DNA of 64,000 nucleotides, from contig NZ_AP024655.1 of NCBI RefSeq assembly GCF_019977355.1, positions 682,001-746,000 of the forward strand, given 5' to 3'. The notes under the pieces were generated by a model. It did not search any database, had not been told where the DNA came from, and saw only the letters and a list, made by a program, of their open reading frames with translations. The position numbers were made by a program, and so were the translations under genes. Position 1 is the first letter of the stretch. Each line of letters starts with the position of its first letter. Source of the DNA: Arthrobacter sp. NicSoilB8 (lineage in GTDB: Bacteria; Actinomycetota; Actinomycetes; Actinomycetales; Micrococcaceae). Positions 16,690 to 25,153 of this stretch are shown here, one piece after another.

Positions 16690-18255
16690 ATGGCCGAAGC
16701 ACAGGACGCCACGGTTCGGAGTCGCCGGAGTGCCGAGGTGGCCGATGTTCCAGTTTTGGAACTGCGGGATATCCACAAGTCCTTCGGCGCGGTGCACGCG
16801 CTGCGAGGCGCCAGCCTCAGCCTGTACCGGGGTCAGGTCACCGCGCTGGTCGGAGAAAACGGCGCCGGCAAATCCACCATGGTCAAGACCCTCGCGGGGC
16901 TGCACCAGCAGGATCGCGGCGAGGTCCTGTTGGATGGCGAGGAGGTCTCGTTCCGCGATCCACTCCATGCCCGCGAAGCGGGGATTGCGGTCATCTACCA
17001 GGAACCGACCATGTTCCCGGACCTCACCGTCGCCGAGAACATCTTCATGGGCCGGCAGCCGCTGCGCTCCCTGCGCCGAATCGACCGGAAGGCGATGCGC
17101 CGGCAGGCACTTGAGCTTTTTGAGCAGTTGGGGGTCAAAATCGATCCCGACCGGGCCGCACAGGGTCTTTCCATTGCCGACCAGCAGGTGGTGGAAATCG
17201 CCAAGGCCATTTCGCTCGACGCGCGCGTCCTGATCATGGACGAACCGACGGCGGCTCTTAGCGGCGTCGAAGTTGACCGGCTTTTCGCCGTCACCCGCAC
17301 CCTGCAGGCCCAGGGGGCCGCCGTATTGTTCATCTCGCACCGCTTCGAGGAAGTCTTTGCCCTGGCGGACTGGATCACCGTAATGCGCGACGGCGCGCAC
17401 GTCGCCACCGCCCCTGCCGCCGAACTGACGGTTGACGGCGTGATCCGGCAGATGGTCGGCCGCGACGTCGCCTCCCTGTTCCCGAAGCAGGAAACGCAGA
17501 TCGGGGCCACTGCCCTCGAAGTGAGGGGACTCAGCCGCAAGGGCGTCTTCTCGGACATTTCCTTCACCGTGAAGGCCGGCGAAATCGTCGGTCTCAGCGG
17601 CCTGGTCGGCGCCGGGCGCTCCGAGGTGGCGCGGGCCGTCTTCGGCATCGACAAATACGATTCCGGCGAAGTGCTGGTCCGCAACGAGCCGCTCAAGTCC
17701 TTGTCGCCCCGGGCCTCGATGGCCGCCGGTCTCGCGTTCGTGCCGGAGGACCGGCGCAAGCAGGGCCTTGTCATGGAACTGAACGTCAGCCGCAACCTCA
17801 CACTGACGCTCCGGCAGAAACTGAGCCGTTTCGGCCTCCTCACCAACCAGGCCGAGGCCAAAGCCACCACGGAATGGGCCAAGAAGCTCCAGATCAAGGC
17901 GGGGTCCCCGATGTCCCCGATCTCGACTCTCTCCGGCGGCAACCAGCAGAAGGTCGTCCTGGGCAAATGGCTCGCCACGGGACCAAGGATCCTGATCATC
18001 GACGAACCCACCCGCGGAATCGACGTCGGCACCAAGTCCGAAGTGCACCGGCTCATCTCCGAGCTCGCTGGCACGGGCCTCGCCGTCCTCATGATCTCCT
18101 CGGAGCTGCCCGAGATCCTGGGCATGTCGGACCGCGTCCTGGTGATGCACGAGGGGCGGATCACCGCAGAACTTAGCCGCAAGGACGCCACGGAGGAATC
18201 CGTCATGACGGCCGCCACGGGAGTCGACCCGAAAACCAAGGAGACAACAGCGTGA
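16690..18255 (+). CDS. rhaT: Sugar ABC transporter ATP-binding protein (rhamnose importer)
   Basis: 521 residues with two fused nucleotide-binding domains, as in RbsA/XylG-type (CUT2) importers. Domain 1: Walker A GENGAGKS at 55-62, signature LSIADQQ, Walker B LIMDEPTAAL. Domain 2 has the usual weakened Walker A of this family (GLVGAGRSE) with signature LSGGNQQK and Walker B LIIDEPTRGID. The ATG at 16690 follows AAGGAG. It overlaps the next permease gene by 4 bases (GTGA). It powers monosaccharide uptake; rhamnose is inferred from the linked catabolic genes, with the name borrowed from Rhizobium RhaT (ATPase). Confidence 0.9.
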   Translation: MAEAQDATVRSRRSAEVADVPVLELRDIHKSFGAVHALRGASLSLYRGQVTALVGENGAGKSTMVKTLAGLHQQDRGEVLLDGEEVSFRDPLHAREAGIAVIYQEPTMFPDLTVAENIFMGRQPLRSLRRIDRKAMRRQALELFEQLGVKIDPDRAAQGLSIADQQVVEIAKAISLDARVLIMDEPTAALSGVEVDRLFAVTRTLQAQGAAVLFISHRFEEVFALADWITVMRDGAHVATAPAAELTVDGVIRQMVGRDVASLFPKQETQIGATALEVRGLSRKGVFSDISFTVKAGEIVGLSGLVGAGRSEVARAVFGIDKYDSGEVLVRNEPLKSLSPRASMAAGLAFVPEDRRKQGLVMELNVSRNLTLTLRQKLSRFGLLTNQAEAKATTEWAKKLQIKAGSPMSPISTLSGGNQQKVVLGKWLATGPRILIIDEPTRGIDVGTKSEVHRLISELAGTGLAVLMISSELPEILGMSDRVLVMHEGRITAELSRKDATEESVMTAATGVDPKTKETTA

Positions 18256-19274
18256 CCACCCTAACCCTGCAACGTCAGCCGTCCATGGCATGGCTGGGGA
18301 CGTTGACCCGATCCCGTGAATTCAGCGTGTTCCTGGCGCTGGTCATCCTGATCGCCGTCACAGTAGCGGCCAACCCGCGGTTCTTGAGCGGGCAAAGCAT
18401 AAAAGACCTGCTGCTGAACTCCTCGATCCTGGTGATCCTCGCCGTCGGCCAGGCGATCGTGATCGTAACGAAGAACGTCGACTTGTCGGTCGGGTCTGTG
18501 CTCGGACTGACAGCCTTCGCCACGGGAAAGATCTTCATCGCGCTGCCGGACCTCCCCGTGATCGCGATGCTCGTTATCGGCATCGCCTTCGGCGCCGTGC
18601 TGGGGGCCATCAACGGAGCGCTGATCGCGGTGGCCAAGGTGCCGGCCCTGGTGGTCACCCTGGGCACCTTGTACATCTTCCGCGGCGTTGACTTCGCCTG
18701 GGCCCAGGGCCAGCAGATCAGCCCCTCGGACCTGCCGGCAGACTTCCTGGCCCTCGGCGCCGGCACCCTGCTGGGATTCCCTTACTTGGCCCTGATTGCC
18801 CTCGCGGTCGTCATGGCATTCGGGCTCTACCTGAAAAACCTGCGCTCGGGACGCGAGTTCTACGCCATCGGTTCAGACGTCCAGGCCGCCCGCCTCTACG
18901 GAATCCGGGTGGGGCGCAAGGTCTTCTCCGCCTTCGCGATCTCCGGCGCCCTCGCCGGACTCGCCGGGGTGATCTATGCGGCCAAGTACGGCAACCTGGA
19001 CGCGACGGCGGGCCAAGGCCTCGAACTGAACGTCGTGGCCGCGGCCGTGGTGGGCGGGGTTGCCATCGCCGGCGGTGTCGGCACGGTCTACGGGGCCGCC
19101 CTCGGCGCCCTCCTCCTGACCACCATCACCTCCGCCCTTCCGGTCCTGGGAGTCTCGCCGTTCTGGCAGCGCGCCATGATCGGCGTCTTGATCCTGGCCT
19201 CGATTGTCCTGGACCGATACCTTGCCCTGCGCACCGAGCGCCGTCTGAGAGGACACGATTCACATGCTGGTTGA
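18252..19274 (+). CDS. rhaP: Sugar ABC transporter permease (rhamnose importer, subunit 1)
   Basis: 340 residues from a GTG that overlaps the ATPase stop codon. About ten hydrophobic segments and the CUT2 permease motif VDLSVGSVLGLTAF and NGALIAVAKVPALVVTLGTLYIFRG are present, as in RbsC-like proteins. It forms the membrane channel with the next gene, which it overlaps by 11 bases. Two different permease genes in one CUT2 operon is a known feature of rhamnose importers in rhizobia (RhaP/RhaQ). Confidence 0.88.
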   Translation: MTTLTLQRQPSMAWLGTLTRSREFSVFLALVILIAVTVAANPRFLSGQSIKDLLLNSSILVILAVGQAIVIVTKNVDLSVGSVLGLTAFATGKIFIALPDLPVIAMLVIGIAFGAVLGAINGALIAVAKVPALVVTLGTLYIFRGVDFAWAQGQQISPSDLPADFLALGAGTLLGFPYLALIALAVVMAFGLYLKNLRSGREFYAIGSDVQAARLYGIRVGRKVFSAFAISGALAGLAGVIYAAKYGNLDATAGQGLELNVVAAAVVGGVAIAGGVGTVYGAALGALLLTTITSALPVLGVSPFWQRAMIGVLILASIVLDRYLALRTERRLRGHDSHAG

Positions 19275-20277
19275 TACAGCACCGCCGGCAGCAGAAACCC
19301 GCCGCACCCCCCGCTTCGGCTTCCTGCGCAGCTGGGACACCGCCATCATTCTGGCCCTCGTGGCCAGCATCATCGTCGCCTCCATGACCGTGAGCGGGTT
19401 CGCCACGTCCCGCAACGTCGGGTTCCTTCTCATCGACGTGATCCCGGTCCTGCTGCTGGCCCTGCCGATGACGCTGATCATCGTGACCGGCGAGATCGAC
19501 CTGTCCGTCGCCAGCATCGCAGGCTTCGTCAGCTGCGTGTTCGGAGCGCTCTGGAACTCCGGGATGCCAATGGAGACGATCATTCCGTTGTGCATTGTCC
19601 TCGGCGCTGTGTCCGGGGCACTCAACGGATTCCTGGTCTCCGTGGTCGGCCTGCCGTCACTGGCCGTGACCATCGGCACCCTGGCGTTGTACCGCGGGCT
19701 GGCCTTCGTTGTCCTCGGGGATCAGGCCGTCACCAGCTTCCCCCGCGCCATCACCACGGGCCTGCAGGCCAAGATCGGCTCCACGGGCATCCCGGTCTGG
19801 ATCCTGCCGGTCATTCTCCTGGTCATCATTTTCGGTGTCGCCCTGCACTTCACGGGCTTCGGCCGTTCCCTGTTCGCCATCGGCTACAGCGTGGACGCCG
19901 CCCGGTTCTCGGGAATCGGCGTCGCGCGGACCAAGTTCTGGCTCTTCGTCATCTCCGGCACCGTCGCGGCGCTGGTCGGCGTGTGGTGGACCCTGCGGTA
20001 CGGAAGCGCACGCGGTGACAACGCCACGGGCCTGGAACTGTCCGTCATCGCGGCAGTCCTGCTCGGCGGCGTGTCCATCTTTGGCGGCAAAGGCACCCTG
20101 CCGGGCGTCATCGCCGGCGTCGGGCTCCTCGCCATCCTGCGCAACGCGCTCCAGCTGGCCAGCGTCCCCGAGGACACCCTGTCCATGCTGACCGGCGGCC
20201 TCCTGATCCTCGCCGTCGTCGCCCCCAACGCCATCACCTGGATCCGTTCCCTTTCCCGCAAGGCTTCAACAACCTGA
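19264..20277 (+). CDS. rhaQ: Sugar ABC transporter permease (rhamnose importer, subunit 2)
   Basis: 337 residues, RbsC-like, multiple membrane segments. Conserved motif GEIDLSVASIAGFVSCVFG and NGFLVSVVGLPSLAVTIGTLALYRGLAF match the first permease in position but not in sequence, so the channel is a heterodimer. ATG at 19264 lies within the end of the preceding gene. The start of the binding-protein gene follows after about 50 bases. Confidence 0.88.
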   Translation: MLVDTAPPAAETRRTPRFGFLRSWDTAIILALVASIIVASMTVSGFATSRNVGFLLIDVIPVLLLALPMTLIIVTGEIDLSVASIAGFVSCVFGALWNSGMPMETIIPLCIVLGAVSGALNGFLVSVVGLPSLAVTIGTLALYRGLAFVVLGDQAVTSFPRAITTGLQAKIGSTGIPVWILPVILLVIIFGVALHFTGFGRSLFAIGYSVDAARFSGIGVARTKFWLFVISGTVAALVGVWWTLRYGSARGDNATGLELSVIAAVLLGGVSIFGGKGTLPGVIAGVGLLAILRNALQLASVPEDTLSMLTGGLLILAVVAPNAITWIRSLSRKASTT

Positions 20278-20326
20278 CCACCGTCCCCACCACAGCAACA
20301 ATGACGTTCAGTTGAAAGGCACCACT

Positions 20327-21421
20327 ATGAAATTCATGTCCACGACCAGATCCCGCCGCCTCGCGCCGGCCTACATCGCCGCCGCCACGGGACTCGCGCT
20401 GGCACTTAGCGCCTGCGGCGGAACCACCAACACCTCCAGCACGGCCGGCGCCGGAGCCGCCTCGTCCAGCGCGGCAGCCGATCCGAATGCCCCGATCAAG
20501 GAGGGGCTGAAGGTGGCGTTCCTGCCCAAGCAGCTGAACAACTCCTACTTCACGGTCACTGACCGCGGCGGCAAGGCTGCGGTCGAGGAATACAAGGGCA
20601 TCTTCTCCGAGGTGGGTCCGTCCGAGGCCAGCGCCTCCAGCCAGGTGAGCTACATCAACACCCTCACGCAGCAGGGCTCCAACGTCATCGCAACCTCGGC
20701 CAACGATCCCAAGGCCATCTGCTCGGCACTGGACGAGGCCCGCAGTGCCGGAGCAAAGGTGGTCACCTTTGACTCGGACACCGATCCCTCCTGCCGCGAC
20801 ATCTACATCAACCAGGCCACCGCGGAAGGCATCGCGTCCACCCAGATCAAGCTCATCTCCGACGCCATCGGTCCCGACGGCGGGGACATCGCCATTCTGT
20901 CCGCCACGGCGAACGCCACGAACCAGAACGCGTGGATCGAGCTGATGAAGAAGGAACTTCAGAAGCCCGAGTACGCCAAGCTCAAGCTCGTCGCGACCGC
21001 CTACGGCGATGACAACGCCCAGAAGTCCCAGCAGGAAGTCCAGGCGCTCCTCCAGGCCCACCCCACGCTCAAGGGCATCATCTCGCCCACGACCGTCGGC
21101 ATTGCCGCTGCCGCCCAGTACCTGTCCGGGTCTGAATACAAGGGCAAGGTGCAGCTGACCGGCCTCGGCTTCCCGAGCCAGCTCAAGGAATTCCTGAAGA
21201 ACGGCACCATGAAGTCCTTCGCCCTGTGGGACGTCGAGAAGCTCGGCTACCTCGCCGCCTACGCCGGTGCGGCCCTCGCCTCCGGCCAGATCACCGGTGC
21301 CGAAGGCCAGACGTTCAAGGCGGGCACGCTGGGCGAGTTCAAGGTCGGCCCCAACTCCACCGTTCTGCTCGGCGAGCCCACCGTCTTCACCGCGGAGAAC
21401 GTGGACCAGTACAACTTCTAG
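20327..21421 (+). CDS. rhaS: Sugar-binding lipoprotein of the rhamnose ABC importer
   Basis: 364 residues. ATG at 20327 with GAAAGG 7 bases upstream; a TTG 15 bases earlier is in frame but less likely. Lipobox ALSAC follows a hydrophobic signal, then a family 2 (RbsB-like) fold: KVAFLPKQLNNSYFTVTDRGGKAAVEEYKG, VVTFDSDTD, GIISPTTVGIAAAAQYL. This is the RhaS-type rhamnose-binding family by overall pattern. It is the last gene before the terminator at 21439, so importer and enzymes are separate transcription units with the same operator. Confidence 0.88.
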   Translation: MKFMSTTRSRRLAPAYIAAATGLALALSACGGTTNTSSTAGAGAASSSAAADPNAPIKEGLKVAFLPKQLNNSYFTVTDRGGKAAVEEYKGIFSEVGPSEASASSQVSYINTLTQQGSNVIATSANDPKAICSALDEARSAGAKVVTFDSDTDPSCRDIYINQATAEGIASTQIKLISDAIGPDGGDIAILSATANATNQNAWIELMKKELQKPEYAKLKLVATAYGDDNAQKSQQEVQALLQAHPTLKGIISPTTVGIAAAAQYLSGSEYKGKVQLTGLGFPSQLKEFLKNGTMKSFALWDVEKLGYLAAYAGAALASGQITGAEGQTFKAGTLGEFKVGPNSTVLLGEPTVFTAENVDQYNF

Positions 21422-21438
21422 GCTCCTTTTTCAGGCTG

Positions 21439-21479
21439 CCAGTTCCGGCGCTGACGTCATGATCAGCGCCGGAGTTGGC
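21439..21479 (+). terminator. Hairpin terminator after the rhamnose importer operon
   Basis: TCCGGCGCTGA (21444-21454) pairs with TCAGCGCCGGA (21463-21473), extended by CCA/TGG at the outer ends. No clear T-run follows. Confidence 0.6.
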
Positions 21480-21510
21480 GGAACAAATTCGCAGAATGCT
21501 ATTGTCTAAA

Positions 21511-21522
21511 TGAATCGATTCA
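21511..21522. promoter_or_regulatory. Operator TGAATCGATTCA before the rhamnose catabolic operon
   Basis: Perfect 12-bp dyad, identical to the core of the site at 16657. It lies 42 bases upstream of the mutarotase start codon. An in-frame ATG overlaps it, but the ribosome site is further down, so the dyad is regulatory rather than coding. Confidence 0.8.
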
Positions 21523-21563
21523 ATCGGTCGAATGATCAAGAGTCGAGATCAGGAGAATTCCTC

Positions 21564-21938
21564 ATGAGGGTGTGCTTCCGCTCCTCGGTCAAACCCAGCC
21601 AGATCCCCGAATACCGGCGCCGTCACGCCGCTGTGTGGCCGGAGATGCTCCGGGAACTCAAGGCAGCCGGCTGGAACAACTACTCGCTGTTCCTCGCCGA
21701 CGACGGGCTGCTCGTGGGGTACGTGGAGTGCGACGACTTCGACGCAGCGCGGGCCCGCATGGCCCTGACCGAGGTGAACGCCCGCTGGCAGGCCGAAATG
21801 GCGACCCTGTTCGACGACGAAGAGCAGGCACCGGACCAGGGCTTCCTCCAGCTCACGGAAATTTTCAATCTCGAGGACCAGTTGTCCGCGGCCAAAGACG
21901 CCGGGGACAACCACCAACAGCAGAAGGAACAATCATGA
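21564..21938 (+). CDS. rhaM: L-rhamnose mutarotase
   Basis: 124 residues from the ATG at 21564 (AGGAG with spacing 8). It interconverts alpha and beta anomers of L-rhamnose before isomerisation. The RhaM signature YRRRHAAVWPEM places the catalytic His at residue 21 (His22 in E. coli RhaM), and NNYSLFLADDGLLVGYVE matches the family core. It is about 20 residues longer than E. coli RhaM because of a polar, Gln-rich tail. Its stop codon overlaps the isomerase start (ATGA). It opens the catabolic operon. Confidence 0.92.
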   Translation: MRVCFRSSVKPSQIPEYRRRHAAVWPEMLRELKAAGWNNYSLFLADDGLLVGYVECDDFDAARARMALTEVNARWQAEMATLFDDEEQAPDQGFLQLTEIFNLEDQLSAAKDAGDNHQQQKEQS

Positions 21939-23113
21939 ACACCACAGAAACGGCCCTGAGTCGCCTCGGGGAACTCGCCATCGAGGTCCCGTCCTGGGCC
22001 TACGGCAACTCCGGCACCCGCTTCAAGGTGTTCGGTACCCCGGGCACTCCGCGCACCGTCCAGGAGAAGCTGGCCGACGCCGCGAAGGTCCACGAACTCA
22101 CCGGTCTGGCGCCCACGGTTGCGCTGCACATTCCCTGGGACAAGGTGGATGACTATGCGGCCCTGAAGGAGTACGCCGCGGACCTGGGCGTGGGCTTGGG
22201 CACGGTGAACTCCAATACCTTCCAGGATGACGAGTACAAGTTCGGCTCCCTGACCTCTTCGAACCCCGCGGTGCGCCGCCGCGCGATCGATCACCACCTC
22301 GAGTGCCTTCAGATCATGCACGCCACGGGCTCGCGCGATTTGAAGATCTGGCTCGCGGACGGCACCAACTACCCGGGCCAGGACGACATGCGCGGCCGGC
22401 AGGACCGCCTCGCCGAATCCCTGCAGGAGATCTACGCTGGCCTGGGCGCGGAACAGCGCCTGGTGCTGGAGTACAAGTTCTTCGAGCCGGCTTTCTACCA
22501 CACCGATGTTCCGGACTGGGGCACGTCCTACGCGCAGACCCTGGCGCTGGGGGAGAAGGCCTTCGTCTGCCTCGACACCGGCCACCATGCCCCGGGCACC
22601 AACATCGAATTCATCGTCATGCAGCTGTTGCGCCTGGGCAAGCTCGGCTCCTTCGACTTCAATTCCCGCTTCTATGCGGACGATGACCTGATCGTCGGAG
22701 CTGCGGATCCGTTCCAGCTGTTCCGGATCATGCATGAGGTCATCCGTGGCGGCGGCTTCGGCAAGTCCGCAGGAGAGAATTCACGTGTCGCCCTGATGCT
22801 GGACCAGTGCCACAACCTGGAGGAAAAGATCCCCGGCCAGATCCGCTCCGTGCTCAACGTCCAGGAAATGACGGCCCGCGCCCTGCTCATCGATACCGAC
22901 GCGCTGGCCGAGGCCCAGCGCAACGGCGACGTCCTGGCCGCCAACGGCATCTTCAACGATGCCTTCTACACCGATGTCCGTCCTGCACTGGCGCAGTGGC
23001 GTGAATCCCGCGGCCTGCCCGCGGACCCGATGGCCGCCTTCAAGGCCAGCGGTTACCAGAAGAAGATCAACGAGGACCGCGTCGGCGGCCAGCAAGCCGG
23101 ATGGGGCGCATAA
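21935..23113 (+). CDS. rhaI: L-rhamnose isomerase (RhaI type)
   Basis: 392 residues; converts L-rhamnose to L-rhamnulose. TIM-barrel xylose-isomerase-like protein of the Pseudomonas stutzeri RhaI group rather than E. coli RhaA. Metal and substrate regions visible: LEYKFFEPAFYHTD, CLDTGHHAPGTNIE and FDFNSRFYADDDLIVG. The start at 21935 is coupled to the mutarotase stop codon. The gene is followed after 3 bases by the aldolase/dehydrogenase gene. Confidence 0.92.
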   Translation: MNTTETALSRLGELAIEVPSWAYGNSGTRFKVFGTPGTPRTVQEKLADAAKVHELTGLAPTVALHIPWDKVDDYAALKEYAADLGVGLGTVNSNTFQDDEYKFGSLTSSNPAVRRRAIDHHLECLQIMHATGSRDLKIWLADGTNYPGQDDMRGRQDRLAESLQEIYAGLGAEQRLVLEYKFFEPAFYHTDVPDWGTSYAQTLALGEKAFVCLDTGHHAPGTNIEFIVMQLLRLGKLGSFDFNSRFYADDDLIVGAADPFQLFRIMHEVIRGGGFGKSAGENSRVALMLDQCHNLEEKIPGQIRSVLNVQEMTARALLIDTDALAEAQRNGDVLAANGIFNDAFYTDVRPALAQWRESRGLPADPMAAFKASGYQKKINEDRVGGQQAGWGA

Positions 23114-23116
23114 GTA

Positions 23117-25153
23117 ATGATGAACAAGACTGTTGAAGAGCTGATCTCCCGTTCCAACCGCCTCGGCGCGGACAAGCGGAACACCAACTTCGCCGGCGGC
23201 AACACCTCCGCCAAGGGCACCGAGAAGGACCCCGTGACCGGCGAGGACGTCGAGCTCCTGTGGGTCAAGGGCTCCGGCGGGGACCTGGGCACGCTGAAGG
23301 CCGAAGGCCTTGCCGTGCTGCGGCTGGACCGGCTGCAGGCGTTGAAGAACGTGTACCCCGGCGTCGAGCGTGAAGACGAGATGGTGGCCGCGTTCGATTA
23401 CTGCCTGCATGGCAAGGGCGGCGCCGCGCCGTCGATCGACACCGCCATGCACGGCCTGGTGGACGCCGCACACGTGGACCACCTGCACCCGGACTCCGGC
23501 ATCGCCATCGCCACGGCCGCCGACGGCGAAGCCCTCACCAAGGAGATCTTCGGCGAGAAGGTGGCTTGGGTGCCGTGGCGCCGCCCGGGATTTCAGCTGG
23601 GCCTGGACATCGCCGCGATCAAGGACGCCAACCCGCACGCGGTCGGCACCATCCTCGGAGGCCACGGCATCACCGCCTGGGGCGCCACCAGCGAGGAAGC
23701 CGAAGCCAACTCGCTGTGGATCATCGAGCAGGCCGAGCAGTACATCAAGGACCACGGCCGGGCCGAACCGTTCGGGCCGAAGCTCCCCGGCTACGCGGCC
23801 CTCCCGGAAACCGAGCGCCGCGCGAAGGCCGCCGCCCTGGCCCCGGTGATCCGCGGGCTCGCCTCGACGGACAAGCCCCAGCTGGGGCACTTCAGCGACG
23901 ACCCCGCCGTTCTGGAGTTCCTCGAAGCCGCCGAGCACCCGCGACTCGGCGCCCTGGGCACCTCCTGCCCGGACCACTTCCTTCGCACCAAGGTCAAACC
24001 GCTGGTCCTGGACCTGCCCGCCGACGCCCCGGTCGAAGACTCCGTGGCCCGGCTCAAGGAACTCCACACCGCCTACCGCGAGGACTACCAGGCCTACTAC
24101 GACCGGCACGCGACCCCGGACAGCCCCGCCCTGCGCGGCGCGGACCCGGCGATCGTCCTGGTGCCCGGGGTGGGCATGTTCTCCTTCGGGGCGAACAAGC
24201 AGACCGCCCGCGTGGCGGGGGAGTTCTACCTCAACGCCATCAACGTCATGCGCGGCGCCGAGGCCGTCTCCAGCTACGCCCCGATCCAGGAATCCGAGAA
24301 GTTCCGGATCGAATACTGGGCCCTGGAAGAAGCCAAGCTCGCCCGGATGCCCAAGCCGAAATCCCACGCCGGCCGGATCGCCCTGGTGACCGGGGCGGCG
24401 TCGGGCATCGGCAAGGCGATCGCCACCCGCTTCGCCGCCGACGGCGCGTGCGTGGTCATCGCTGACCTGAACCTGGACAACGCCCGGGCCGTGGCCGCGG
24501 AACTCGGCGGCGCCGACGTCGCGATCGGCGTCCAGGCCGACGTCACTGACGAAGCCCAGATCGCCGCTGCCATCCAGGAAGCCGTCCTGGCCTTCGGCGG
24601 ACTGGACCTGGTGGTCAACAACGCCGGGCTCTCCATCTCCAAGCCGCTGCTGGAAACCACGGAGAAGGACTGGGACCTGCAGCACAACGTCATGGCCAAG
24701 GGCTCGTTCCTGGTGGCCAAGGCCGCCGCGCAGGTGATGATCGGCCAGGAGATGGGCGGCGACATCATTTACATCTCCTCCAAGAACTCCGTGTTCGCCG
24801 GCCCGAACAACATCGCCTACTCCGCCACCAAGGCCGACCAGGCCCACCAGGTCCGGCTCCTCGCCGCGGAACTGGGCGAGTACGGCATCCGGGTCAACGG
24901 CATCAACCCCGACGGCGTGGTCCGCGGCTCCGGGATCTTCGCCGGCGGCTGGGGCGCAAAGCGCGCCGCCGTCTACGGCGTCGACGAGCAGGAACTGGGC
25001 AAGTACTACGCCCAGCGCACCCTGCTCAAGCGCGAAGTCCTGCCCGAAAACGTGGCCAACGCCGCCGCCGTACTCACCGGCAGCGAGCTCTCCCACACCA
25101 CCGGGCTCCACATCCCCGTCGACGCCGGCGTGGCCGCGGCCTTCCTGCGATGA
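23117..25153 (+). CDS. rhaEW: Bifunctional rhamnulose-1-phosphate aldolase / L-lactaldehyde dehydrogenase
   Basis: 678 residues, a fusion. Residues 1 to about 410 are a class II aldolase domain (HVDHLHPDSG supplies metal-binding histidines; GGHGITAWG further on) that cleaves rhamnulose-1-phosphate to DHAP and L-lactaldehyde. Residues about 415-678 are a short-chain dehydrogenase: nucleotide loop TGAASGIGK near 425, NNAG, catalytic YSATK near 567. In characterised RhaEW-type proteins this domain acts on lactaldehyde. The neighbouring lutABC genes make the oxidative direction (to L-lactate) the likely one here. Stop codon overlaps the rhaB start by 4 bases. Confidence 0.92.
   Translation: MMNKTVEELISRSNRLGADKRNTNFAGGNTSAKGTEKDPVTGEDVELLWVKGSGGDLGTLKAEGLAVLRLDRLQALKNVYPGVEREDEMVAAFDYCLHGKGGAAPSIDTAMHGLVDAAHVDHLHPDSGIAIATAADGEALTKEIFGEKVAWVPWRRPGFQLGLDIAAIKDANPHAVGTILGGHGITAWGATSEEAEANSLWIIEQAEQYIKDHGRAEPFGPKLPGYAALPETERRAKAAALAPVIRGLASTDKPQLGHFSDDPAVLEFLEAAEHPRLGALGTSCPDHFLRTKVKPLVLDLPADAPVEDSVARLKELHTAYREDYQAYYDRHATPDSPALRGADPAIVLVPGVGMFSFGANKQTARVAGEFYLNAINVMRGAEAVSSYAPIQESEKFRIEYWALEEAKLARMPKPKSHAGRIALVTGAASGIGKAIATRFAADGACVVIADLNLDNARAVAAELGGADVAIGVQADVTDEAQIAAAIQEAVLAFGGLDLVVNNAGLSISKPLLETTEKDWDLQHNVMAKGSFLVAKAAAQVMIGQEMGGDIIYISSKNSVFAGPNNIAYSATKADQAHQVRLLAAELGEYGIRVNGINPDGVVRGSGIFAGGWGAKRAAVYGVDEQELGKYYAQRTLLKREVLPENVANAAAVLTGSELSHTTGLHIPVDAGVAAAFLR

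Noticed and set aside
15487..18291. Minus-strand frame of 934 codons running from the lacI gene back through the ABC ATPase
   Set aside because: Only the lacI part has protein-like sequence; the rest is antisense to a clear ATPase gene and reflects GC-rich third positions.
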